From assembly GCA_034412795.1 (NCBI GenBank), contig DAOUMD010000283.1, positions 12,818 to 76,817 of the forward strand: DNA of 64,000 bases, given 5' to 3'. Within the stretch, counting starts at the first letter, position 1. Each line of letters begins with the position of its first letter. Positions 1 to 8,140 of this stretch are shown here, piece after piece. The position numbers were made by a program, and so were the translations under genes. Below the pieces are notes generated by a model. That model was not told the DNA's origin. It made no database searches and saw only the letters and a program-made list of their open reading frames with translations. Origin of the DNA: JAUVPY01 sp034412795. Its GTDB lineage: Bacteria > Chloroflexota > Anaerolineae > 4572-78 > NAK82.

Positions 1-583
1 GATCTGTGAAGTAGAGCAACAAGGGCAACCATACCACCGTTTCCAGCACCGCCAGTTGCTGGCTGGGGTAGCCGGTCAGGTAGCCACCAAAGGTGAAGAC
101 AATTGCCGAAAAAAGCGCAGCGCTGCGATGCCGCGTGGTGCGCCGGACGAACAAGTAAGTGAACGTGTCCGCCAGCCAGAAGTGGACGACGGCCTCTACT
201 TCCAGCGCGAAGAGCGAGAAGCCCCACAGGCCCGAAACAAGCAGCGTCAGCAGGCTGATCGGATAGAGAACTGCGCTCTGGATGTCGGCCCAGAAAGGTG
301 CGCCTGAGTAGGTATACGGGTTCCACAATGGCAGTCGACCGGCAGACAGCTCCCGTGCCTCGAATGTGGAAAAAGCCCAGAACTGGTACGAGAAGTCGCC
401 AGGCGGGAAACTGGCGCGGTCGGCCAGATTAGGGGTGAGGATGCGCCAGAAGAAAAGGATCGTCAGCAGCGCCAACAAGCCCAGGGCAGCCCAATCGTAG
501 CCGCACCAGCGAAACACAGTTGCTCTTTCTACACCGGGACGGGATTGATGCGCTGCGTCGGATGATGTCTCAAATGATGTCAT
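1..583 (-). CDS. YfhO-like multi-pass membrane protein, C-terminus cut by window edge
   Basis: An open frame runs from an ATG at 583 off the left edge (194 codons visible). The first ~25 residues are polar, followed by a membrane segment (about residues 31-48) and an extracytoplasmic stretch with PPGDFSYQFW and LPLWNPYTYSG. The 'W(N)P...G.P...D.Q....YP' pattern is typical of YfhO-type proteins of the GT-C membrane fold that act in surface glycan or teichoic-acid glycosylation. Its ATG overlaps the stop of the next upstream gene as ATGA, so it is translationally coupled to the two glycosyltransferase-like genes behind it. The YfhO call rests on the N-terminal third only. Confidence 0.7.
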   Translation of the reverse strand, partial: MTSFETSSDAAHQSRPGVERATVFRWCGYDWAALGLLALLTILFFWRILTPNLADRASFPPGDFSYQFWAFSTFEARELSAGRLPLWNPYTYSGAPFWADIQSAVLYPISLLTLLVSGLWGFSLFALEVEAVVHFWLADTFTYLFVRRTTRHRSAALFSAIVFTFGGYLTGYPSQQLAVLETVVWLPLLLYFTD

Positions 584-3309
584 CGAATCGCCACCGTTTC
601 CAAATCGACGAAATCGCCACCCGTCGAGACGGGCATCCGTCTACCAGTAATCGGGTCGTACATACCCGTGATGAGTCGGTAATCTCCCGGGGGCAAATCA
701 ATAGGCAAGGAAAGCTTGTGCGGATCAGTCAATATCTCGCCCGGTAGCCAGGTAGTGGTTGGCGCGCCGCCTGCCTGCGGCTGGGTATCCTCCTGGGCTA
801 CGACCTGCCAGTCCCCGTTGAGTAACTGCACAAAAACCGTGTAATTGATTCCCATTTCACCCTCGGCTTGCCAGTAGAGGGTTACCGGCAATTCATCGCC
901 AGGCGTAATCTCGCTCGAAGCCAGATCGAAGCCAATCAGTCTTACCAGGGGGGGATCTTCAAAGGAAACACTTGTTTGATGTGTGATAGAGGGCGTCTCA
1001 AACTGGCGAGGACGTGATTTAAGCTCTATTGAGGCCAGGGTCGTCTCGGCCTGGATATGCCCTGCCTCTGAAACAAGCGCGGCACTGACCTGGGCTTGAT
1101 CACCTGATAGTCGCGGGCTGGTGGGCACGTGATAAACGCCTCGTCGCACCTGGCCTGGTTGCCACGAGTCCATGGGGCCAACCGAGTCGAGCAGGCGAAA
1201 GTCGGCAGAGACAGACTCGTCATCGCTTGTCAGGCTTAAACGCAGGATGCTTTCCGGCGTGGGCAACTGTCCATCGGCCGCCCGCCAATAGAGCCACAGC
1301 CACATCTCTTCCCCCGGGTTGACGCTTTCAGGAAGCGCATAGCCGACCAGCTCTAAACCATCCAGAGCCCGCTGAATAGGGTTGGGAATGGCCAGCATTT
1401 CGAGGGGGACCACGGTCTGGGCGGATCCTACCTTGAGATTGGGGATGGTGGCTGGCTGGCCGAGGGGGCGGCCGGACGTGGGGTCGTATACGAGCAATTG
1501 CAAGACGTAGTCACCGGGCGGGATGTCGGGGGGTAACCACAGGCCCCGGCGGTCGGTGATTGGTTGGTCGGGCTTCCAGGAAGATGTGCCGCCGTTGGCC
1601 GCCAGCGGCGGCCAATCGCTCTGAGTAAATATATCACCTTGCTCGTTTACCAATCGTAGCGACAACTTGTAGTCTTTCTGAAGATCAGTAGTGGCTAACC
1701 AGGTCAGATTCAATGGAACTACATCGCCGGCGGCTATGACTTTTGCAGGCATGGCCACGCTCTCCAACGTCAGCCCTTCTCCTTGTGAATTGCTGAGGAC
1801 TGCATTAAGTCTCTCAAGCCGCTCGGTGTTAGTAGTCGCACCCGCGTATAGCGCTAAGCGCTTGCGACCGAGCCAGCTTTGCCAGGTGGGATAGGCGTTG
1901 CTGGCGAGCCAGCCTTCCAATATGGGATCAAGGTCAACCCCATAGGGACTATACCAGATTCGGTCGTAGTTGGTTGCAATGTTGGCCATTATCTGGCGTG
2001 CCTGGTCTTCTGAGGGAACCGGTGAATTGAAATCGATGTATACAGGGAGATCGCCTCGATAGTAAAAATCGAACGGCTTCTCAGCTCCATCGCCGGTGAT
2101 AATGACCGCATCCCCTGCTAGTTCAAAGCTCTGGACGGTGTGAGCCACCCGTCGCCAATCGGGTCTGGCGTAGACCGGGTCGGAATAATGGTGGCTGAGC
2201 ACCCAGCCGCTGATCCCCAATAATAGCATCGTTAAGAGGCCGGCTATGACGGGCCCGCCCCGGCCAAGACGCTTGCGGAGGCCATCGGCCACCGCCAACA
2301 CGCCGGCGGAAACTGCCAGTAAGAAACCGATCTGCACCGGGATCAGGTATCTTTCAAAGTATACGGGGGTGCGAATTTCGCCGTAAATCCAGGCAGCCAG
2401 GTTGGGGGCAATGGTAAAGGCCAGCAACAAGGCCAATACCTCCGAGCCACGCCACGCCCCCCACGAGCGACCGGTAACGTAGATCAGTCCCAGAACGTAA
2501 AATGCCACAAACACAAGAGTCAGAGGTATAGCTTGTGCGCGCGGGACAAGCTCTCCAAGACTGTAGGCAATGGCGCTGCGGATATAGGTATCCCATAAGG
2601 GTGTTTGCTTTATCCAGTTGTCATACCTGAGCAACAGGTTGCCGCCAACCAGGAGCCAGGCCCCGAAGGTCAGAAGAATGGCCGCAAGCGCTCCTGCCCA
2701 GCCCATGAATTGACCGCTTCGCCAGCGACGACGCCACGTAAGCAGCACAAAAAGACCCTGTATACCGACGAGCACCAGACCGTGATAGTGGTTCATGATG
2801 GCCCATACGGTACCGGCCACGTAAACTAGCCACCAGCGCCAGCCGCCCCGTTGCCATAGGTTGACGAAGCCCCACATGCTTATGGCCGCGGCTGCGGTGA
2901 GAACGCTGTACATGCGTGCCTCTTGCGAATGCCAGATTTGATAAGGGGCCACCGTCATAAACAGCGCTGCTAACAGTCCCAGTCGAACGTCGCCCAGGTC
3001 TTTACCGAGCCGATAGGTTAAGGGCACAGCCATCACGCCAAACACCAGGGAATAGAAACGCAACGCATACTCCCCGTCGCCAACCAGCTTCACCCAGTAT
3101 ATGGTGGAGGGATGATAAAAGGGAGGCAAAGGCTCTATGGTCCGCAGCAGATGCCATATTTCAGCGAAGGAAAAGTGGGCGAAGTAAGCCGTCCAGGCTT
3201 CGTCAATCCAGTAGCTCTGGACGTCAAGCTGGTAGGCCCGCAACAAAAAGGCCAGCAGCGTCAGGCTATAGATAATCAGTTTTTGTGCCCGGTTTGATAC
3301 ATTCATCAT
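580..3309 (-). CDS. GT-C family (GT39/ArnT-like) membrane glycosyltransferase with C-terminal beta domains
   Basis: 909 residues. The N-terminal ~380 residues hold about 9-11 membrane helices. The first periplasmic loop has the acidic pair of GT-C enzymes (WIDEA, D36-E37), and a later loop has SQEARMY, typical of PMT/ArnT relatives that use polyprenyl-phosphate sugars. After the membrane region come about 500 soluble residues with two or three repeated beta-sandwich-like units (PGDYVLQLLVYD, PPGDYRLITGMYDP) that recur in many Chloroflexota membrane glycosyltransferases. Two ATGs stand side by side at 3309 and 3306; the first overlaps the previous stop. Acceptor and donor cannot be read from the sequence. 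Confidence 0.8.
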   Translation of the reverse strand: MMNVSNRAQKLIIYSLTLLAFLLRAYQLDVQSYWIDEAWTAYFAHFSFAEIWHLLRTIEPLPPFYHPSTIYWVKLVGDGEYALRFYSLVFGVMAVPLTYRLGKDLGDVRLGLLAALFMTVAPYQIWHSQEARMYSVLTAAAAISMWGFVNLWQRGGWRWWLVYVAGTVWAIMNHYHGLVLVGIQGLFVLLTWRRRWRSGQFMGWAGALAAILLTFGAWLLVGGNLLLRYDNWIKQTPLWDTYIRSAIAYSLGELVPRAQAIPLTLVFVAFYVLGLIYVTGRSWGAWRGSEVLALLLAFTIAPNLAAWIYGEIRTPVYFERYLIPVQIGFLLAVSAGVLAVADGLRKRLGRGGPVIAGLLTMLLLGISGWVLSHHYSDPVYARPDWRRVAHTVQSFELAGDAVIITGDGAEKPFDFYYRGDLPVYIDFNSPVPSEDQARQIMANIATNYDRIWYSPYGVDLDPILEGWLASNAYPTWQSWLGRKRLALYAGATTNTERLERLNAVLSNSQGEGLTLESVAMPAKVIAAGDVVPLNLTWLATTDLQKDYKLSLRLVNEQGDIFTQSDWPPLAANGGTSSWKPDQPITDRRGLWLPPDIPPGDYVLQLLVYDPTSGRPLGQPATIPNLKVGSAQTVVPLEMLAIPNPIQRALDGLELVGYALPESVNPGEEMWLWLYWRAADGQLPTPESILRLSLTSDDESVSADFRLLDSVGPMDSWQPGQVRRGVYHVPTSPRLSGDQAQVSAALVSEAGHIQAETTLASIELKSRPRQFETPSITHQTSVSFEDPPLVRLIGFDLASSEITPGDELPVTLYWQAEGEMGINYTVFVQLLNGDWQVVAQEDTQPQAGGAPTTTWLPGEILTDPHKLSLPIDLPPGDYRLITGMYDPITGRRMPVSTGGDFVDLETVAIR

Positions 3310-5675
3310 TGGCTGGGAGATTCTACTGCAACGGAGCCCAATTCCACAAAATCACGACCTTGATCCACGGGTAACCGCTCGCCGGTGTTCGGATCATACA
3401 TACCCGCGATTAGTTGGTAATTCGCGGCTGGCAGTTCGGCAGGCAGGGCCATTCCGTGACGATCAGAAATTTCCTCACCCGGCGGCCAGGCAGAGGTGGG
3501 GGTATAGCCACCATTGGGTGGCCCGTCGTGTTGGGCGACCAGCGTACCATCAGCCGCAAATAGCTGAAGGAATACATTGTAATCGGCGCTGGGTCTCTGG
3601 AGCGGCACCCACACAAATTCTACCGGTAACACTTGACCTGGCTGGGATGTCTCGGCGGTGTTAACACTCACCACATGAAGTTCTTCGCCCAGGATGGCGT
3701 CTATTGAACGCGTAACAGTTGGCTCTTGAGCACCATACCACACCAGGCGCACGTCGTCAAACCATTTGTCGCTGGCCTTGAAGGCGTTGAATGTGAGCCA
3801 TTGCTCGGTCGCGTTGTTCGGAGCGGCCGGTAGGAAGCCGACGGTTGTAAGCCAGGTGTGTTGGCCCGTGAGAGAATCCTTGAGCAGTGGCAGTGCCGTC
3901 TCCGGTATTGGTGGCTGTTGTTGGGCAAAACCGATGATGGGTATCCGCGCCTTAAAGCGATTCATCGGCACGTGGTAATGGTTCTGAGCTACAGTAACCA
4001 GCCAGTCGTTGGGACTGGCGCGTTCCGTCGCCGCGTTGAGAGCACGGGTGTATGCACCGTCGGGCGGGCCAAATTGCCGTTGATCGGTGATGAAGTACCG
4101 GGCAAGCAGAAAATAAGTGGCGAGGAGTATGATCGTGAATGTGCCGAATGAATTCAGTATTCGAGGTTTAGAGCCTGAGATCTGCGATCCAAGATTCGTA
4201 GCCGTTATCACTACCAGAATCAAAGATAGACCAAAGGCAATGGCGTCGAAATCCCCTGGTTGCCACCAGACCAGGTCGGAATTAGTTGGTGACCAGGAAC
4301 GAAGCTGGCCGTTTATCTGGGTGTAACGAAAATCGGTCAGGGCCGGCGTGTTCTCCAGGAAAAACTCACCCCCAAAGTCGGTCTGTAACTTTGCCAGGTA
4401 TACCCAGGGATTAATGACTACACCCAGGAGCTGAATGATGAGTGACAGGCCCCCCAACACCAGGAGCAGTCCGATGAGGGTTTTAGAGCCGGCTAAACCT
4501 CGAGCCAGGACAGGAGCCAATGCCAGGCACAACAAGGGGATGACAGGCACCAGGAAGCGAGAGCCCCAGCTTAGTCCTTCACCAGAACTCCACACCGAGA
4601 AGAGGGCAATCGTGGCGCCAGTTACCCCCAGGATGAGCGCTGTCTCGGCCCGATGACGTTGCCACAACCATATCAAGCCCGGGATGCTCAGCAACAATAT
4701 TGGTGAATAGATAAAGAGCCCCCGTAGTGGGCTGAACAGAAGCTTGTAGAGGCCGAGTAACACGTGCGGGGAGAAGATGGTTAAATCGTACCCTGTCTGT
4801 AGGGGGTTTCCGGTGCGTGCCCAGTTATAGCCCATCAGCATAAGAGCGGGCAGGATGAGGCCTAGTAGGAAGTAGGCGGTAGGGAGTAGGGAGTAGGGAG
4901 TAGGGAGTAGGGAGTAGGAACGCGATCCTGGAGAGCTTGGAGTTTGAGGGCTGCTACTTGTTACTCTGCTGCCTGCTACTTTGCTAGCTGCTACTTTGCT
5001 AGCTGCTACCAGATACAGCCCGAATATGGGTACCAGGAACAAGTTGTTGGCCCGGGTTACCACGGCCAGCCCGGCCAGCAGGCCGGCCAGGGCTACGTAC
5101 CAATTCTTTCCCTCCTGCCGGTGGGCGACCAATAGATAAGCAGTCGACACCAGAAGCAAGCCCGCTAGCGGCTCGCTGAAGAGATACTTGCTGTATACCC
5201 AGGCGATGCTCGTCAGCCCATAGAGGAGTGTCACCCCCATCGCTATCCGCTGATCGTATACCAGCCGCCGTACCAGCAGAAACAACAGCCCTCCCGTAAG
5301 TGCCGTCACGACGGCGTTGAGCAGTGACGCCGTCTGTAGCATACCCAGACCGGGAATCACCAGTCCCAACCAATACAACGGGGCCATCGCCAACGATATG
5401 GCAAGTCCCTTCTTGGAATATACGTGCCCGTCTATCCCAAAGAACCCTTGCGCTTCTCGTTGGCTGGTCGTCCACTGAGTCCAGGCGATTTGATCGGTGT
5501 TGAACTCGCCGAATTTCACCAGGCTTTCGGTCACCGCAAACATCGAGACTTCGTCTACCGAGTGGAATCCCCCGCGATAGCTGAGCAGATAAACTGCAAA
5601 CAGAAAGAAACCCACGCCCAAGGCGAGGGCCCTATCGCGTTGCCGGATGCATTGCACAACGGGGTGCGTAACCAT
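3306..5675 (-). CDS. GT-C family membrane glycosyltransferase-like protein
   Basis: Taken from the ATG at 5675 (789 residues); a TTG 13 codons upstream lies inside the -35 box of a good promoter, so it is unlikely to be the start. The first loop carries the GT-C acidic pair (HSVDEVS), followed by 10 or more hydrophobic helices and a C-terminal beta domain ending LPAANYQLIAGMYDPNTGERLP, closely matching the end of the downstream protein. Part of a cytoplasmic or loop segment near residues 230-275 is encoded by two in-frame simple repeats (4879-4920 and 4976-5009), giving repeated AASKV and YSLLPT units. Substrate unknown. The stop overlaps the next ATG. Confidence 0.72.
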   Translation of the reverse strand: MVTHPVVQCIRQRDRALALGVGFFLFAVYLLSYRGGFHSVDEVSMFAVTESLVKFGEFNTDQIAWTQWTTSQREAQGFFGIDGHVYSKKGLAISLAMAPLYWLGLVIPGLGMLQTASLLNAVVTALTGGLLFLLVRRLVYDQRIAMGVTLLYGLTSIAWVYSKYLFSEPLAGLLLVSTAYLLVAHRQEGKNWYVALAGLLAGLAVVTRANNLFLVPIFGLYLVAASKVAASKVAGSRVTSSSPQTPSSPGSRSYSLLPTPYSLLPTAYFLLGLILPALMLMGYNWARTGNPLQTGYDLTIFSPHVLLGLYKLLFSPLRGLFIYSPILLLSIPGLIWLWQRHRAETALILGVTGATIALFSVWSSGEGLSWGSRFLVPVIPLLCLALAPVLARGLAGSKTLIGLLLVLGGLSLIIQLLGVVINPWVYLAKLQTDFGGEFFLENTPALTDFRYTQINGQLRSWSPTNSDLVWWQPGDFDAIAFGLSLILVVITATNLGSQISGSKPRILNSFGTFTIILLATYFLLARYFITDQRQFGPPDGAYTRALNAATERASPNDWLVTVAQNHYHVPMNRFKARIPIIGFAQQQPPIPETALPLLKDSLTGQHTWLTTVGFLPAAPNNATEQWLTFNAFKASDKWFDDVRLVWYGAQEPTVTRSIDAILGEELHVVSVNTAETSQPGQVLPVEFVWVPLQRPSADYNVFLQLFAADGTLVAQHDGPPNGGYTPTSAWPPGEEISDRHGMALPAELPAANYQLIAGMYDPNTGERLPVDQGRDFVELGSVAVESPSQ
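4879..5009. repeat. In-frame heptamer and 15-mer tandem repeats inside a glycosyltransferase gene
   Basis: Positions 4879-4920 are six copies of a 7-mer (GTAGGGA, last copy degenerate). Positions 4976-5009 are two perfect copies plus four bases of a 15-mer (CTACTTTGCTAGCTG), with a decayed copy just upstream. Total repeat length keeps the reading frame. The region encodes a variable loop absent from the rest of the family. Confidence 0.85.
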
Positions 5676-5682
5676 GATGGCG

Positions 5683-5714
5683 TCAATGATAATGTTGATG
5701 GTATGTTTTGTCAA
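5683..5714 (-). promoter_or_regulatory. Sigma70-type promoter for the glycosyltransferase operon
   Basis: On the minus strand TTGACA (5714-5709), 17 bases, then TATCAT (5691-5686). The predicted start of transcription falls only a few bases before the ATG at 5675, so the mRNA would be nearly leaderless. This promoter overlaps the upstream side of the divergent promoter at 5734-5762. Confidence 0.5.
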
Positions 5715-5733
5715 AGATTATCCAAATCTCCCG

Positions 5734-5762
5734 TTGCCAACGCAGGGGGTGCCTGGTATAAT
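5734..5762 (+). promoter_or_regulatory. Sigma70 promoter for the TIM-barrel isomerase gene
   Basis: TTGCCA at 5734-5739, a 17-base spacer and a perfect TATAAT at 5757-5762. A ribosome binding site GGAGG (5779-5783) follows, 8 bases before the ATG at 5792. Confidence 0.8.
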
Positions 5763-5791
5763 CGGGGCAGTTCTCACTGGAGGTTTTCTTG

Positions 5792-6724
5792 ATGACGCAG
5801 CTTGGGCTTTCCACTATGTGGATGCAAAAGCGACACGGTTCCCTGGAAGAATTCTTCGATGCGGGTCGGGATTTAGGCTTTAACACGTTTGAACTTAGCC
5901 ATCAGGTCACTGAGGAGTTGGTGCAGGCTGCCAGGTTTCCTGCCGGCGAAATCCAGGCGGTGCACGCACCTTGCCCCACCAATCCACGTACGCGCGGCGC
6001 TCAAGTATCATCGCTGGACAAAGAAGAGCGAGCCCTTGCCGTGGAAGCCGTCACCGCCAGTATCCAGTTGGCCGAGCAAATCGGGGCACCCGTTGTCGTT
6101 GTCCACGCCGGACGCGTTGTGGTGAACCCTATGTTGGAGACGGACCTACGTGCGCTGTATGACCAGGGGCTGAAGGGTACGGGGGAGTACGATGCCCTTA
6201 AGGCCGAGTTGGTTGAGGAGAGAAAACGCCAGGTGGAAAGGCACTTGGATGCTGCGCTTGGGTCTCTGGATCGACTGGCCTATGTAGCTGACTCTGCCGG
6301 GGTGAAGTTAGGGCTTGAGAATCGCGTTCATTATTATGAGATCCCGCTTCCAGACGAGCTTGATCTCCTGGTGCGGGAGTTGGCTGGCCCGGTAGCCTTT
6401 TGTTTTGACACCGGCCACGCCTATGTGCTGGAGGAATTAGGCTTTGTGAGCCATGACGAATGGCTAAGTGGTTTTGGTGAGTGCCTTGTCGGCGTTCACC
6501 TGCACGATGTGCGTGTCGTGCGTGAGCGGCCGGACCCAAGCGAGCACATGGTGCTGGGTACTGGCCTACAAGACCACGTTATACCCAGTACCGGTGTCGT
6601 GGACTTTGGGGAGGTGCTGGGTTACGCCTCCGATCGCGTGTTTTTTACCTGTGAGTTTGATTGGTACCACTCGCCGGAAGAGGTCAAAGAGGGACTGGCC
6701 TACCTTCGAGAACAAGGATTCTGA
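5792..6724 (+). CDS. Sugar phosphate isomerase/epimerase (xylose isomerase-like TIM barrel)
   Basis: 310 residues from ATG 5792, preceded by GGAGG at a good distance; a TTG one codon earlier is in frame but worse placed. The pattern is that of the AP_endonuc_2 family: metal-binding acidic and His residues spread over the barrel, including VVVHAG, LGLENRVHYYE (Glu ligand), FCFDTGHAY (Asp, His), VGVHLHDV (His) and CEFDW (Glu). These enzymes isomerise or epimerise sugars such as inositol or hexulose derivatives with a divalent metal; the exact substrate is not evident. It stands alone, divergent from the membrane-protein operon and convergent with the MBL/response-regulator gene. Confidence 0.82.
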   Translation: MTQLGLSTMWMQKRHGSLEEFFDAGRDLGFNTFELSHQVTEELVQAARFPAGEIQAVHAPCPTNPRTRGAQVSSLDKEERALAVEAVTASIQLAEQIGAPVVVVHAGRVVVNPMLETDLRALYDQGLKGTGEYDALKAELVEERKRQVERHLDAALGSLDRLAYVADSAGVKLGLENRVHYYEIPLPDELDLLVRELAGPVAFCFDTGHAYVLEELGFVSHDEWLSGFGECLVGVHLHDVRVVRERPDPSEHMVLGTGLQDHVIPSTGVVDFGEVLGYASDRVFFTCEFDWYHSPEEVKEGLAYLREQGF

Positions 6725-6758
6725 TTATTCGAAAGTAGCCACGATTTCCAATCGCGCC

Positions 6759-8102
6759 CTACGTCACCTTTCCCGTCCCCCCGTTTCCTTGATCGGAGCG
6801 CATCAGCCAGTGACGTACTCGTGAGCGGAGCAATGCCGGTTTGGCTGGTTTGCCGATGTAGTCGTTCACTCCCGATTCAAAACTGCGTACAATATCCTCT
6901 TCGTCAGCTCTGGCAGTAAACATAATAATTGGCGTGTCTTGAAACTCTGGGCTTTCTCTCAGCCGTCTTGCCACTTCGTAGCCGCTAAGCTTGGGCATCA
7001 TCACGTCTAACAAGATCAGATCAGGTTGCTCGTCAAAAGCGAGTTCAAGTGCCTCTTTACCGTTCAGTGCTGAGAATATCTCATATTTATCCTTGCGCAA
7101 CACGGCCTCGACGTAGCGGACTAAACTCGGGTCGTCGTCGGCAATCAGGATACGCGCCGGCCTGTCACGGCTGGCGGTAATCTGAGCTGCCAGGTCTTCA
7201 GGCACTTGATTCGCGGCTTCTGGCAGGTGAATCTCCATCCCTTCGGCGGCAAGCATGACCTTCAGGTCGGAGCCTGAGTTGCAAACATATTCTTTGCAGT
7301 GTGCATCGAGTTTGTCCAGGAAATCATCCTCGTGCTCGGGATCGTGGTGGCTTAGAATTACTTGCTTGACGTTGGCGGCCATAGCTACCTCAAGGACATA
7401 CTCTATCGTGCTGTGGCCCCAATTGCGTTTGGTGGCGTATTCGGCACTGGTGTATTGTCCATCGTGGATGACCAGATCGGCGTCAGTAAGAAACTCTACG
7501 TGCCTCCTATCGCCGGCGTGAATAATGTCGTCCAAAGATGGGTTCTCTACGCCCGCCCGGTACAGATTGGTCGAAAATGGCTCGTGGTCGGCCACGTAAA
7601 CGACAGTTTTTCCACCGGACTTGATGCGAAATCCCAAAGTGAGAATTGTATGATTGAGGAACTGGGTCCGTATCTGAACATCCCCCACGTTAAATGTCTC
7701 TTCCCCTACCTCTTTGAACATGATGGTGGATTCCAGTTCATCCAGGGTCAGGGGGAAGTAGAGGTAGTCCATCTGGCCGGCCAGAACCTCAGATAGACTC
7801 CGATCTACTCCCGAGACAGCGCAGATCGTAAATTCATTGCCTTTTTTGAAGACCGGGTCGAAGAAGGCGAAACCTTGCGTATGGTCCCAGTGCGTGTGGC
7901 TCAGGAGGATATTGCCCACGATAGGCGAGGATTCTTGCAGTAGTTTCTGACCTAGCCAGCGCAGTCCGGTACCACAGTCCAGGATGAAAAGAGTTCCATC
8001 GTCAGTGCGCAGTTCAATGCACGACGTATTGCCGCCATACCGCACGGTGCTTGGACCCGGTGTAGGGATAGAGCCCCGTGTTCCCCAAAATTTAATCCGC
8101 AT
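6759..8102 (-). CDS. Metallo-beta-lactamase-fold hydrolase fused to a response-regulator receiver domain
   Basis: 447 residues in two parts. Residues 1-~270 are an MBL-fold hydrolase of the PhnP/RNase Z-like group: GTRGSIPTPG at the start, metal ligands H69, H71, D73, H74 in SHTHWDH, a later VADHE and HDGQYT, and SHHDPEH near the end. Residues ~315-435 form a CheY-like receiver with the acidic cluster ADDD, phosphoacceptor Asp in LILLDVMMPK, conserved Thr in IIMFTA and Lys in GKPAK. No output DNA-binding domain follows. Receiver phosphorylation may control the hydrolase, perhaps acting on a nucleotide or phosphodiester signal; that is inference. No partner kinase is adjacent. Confidence 0.85.
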   Translation of the reverse strand: MRIKFWGTRGSIPTPGPSTVRYGGNTSCIELRTDDGTLFILDCGTGLRWLGQKLLQESSPIVGNILLSHTHWDHTQGFAFFDPVFKKGNEFTICAVSGVDRSLSEVLAGQMDYLYFPLTLDELESTIMFKEVGEETFNVGDVQIRTQFLNHTILTLGFRIKSGGKTVVYVADHEPFSTNLYRAGVENPSLDDIIHAGDRRHVEFLTDADLVIHDGQYTSAEYATKRNWGHSTIEYVLEVAMAANVKQVILSHHDPEHEDDFLDKLDAHCKEYVCNSGSDLKVMLAAEGMEIHLPEAANQVPEDLAAQITASRDRPARILIADDDPSLVRYVEAVLRKDKYEIFSALNGKEALELAFDEQPDLILLDVMMPKLSGYEVARRLRESPEFQDTPIIMFTARADEEDIVRSFESGVNDYIGKPAKPALLRSRVRHWLMRSDQGNGGTGKVT

Positions 8103-8140
8103 CGTTTTTACCTTTTAGCCATTTCGCAGTTCAGTTTGCC

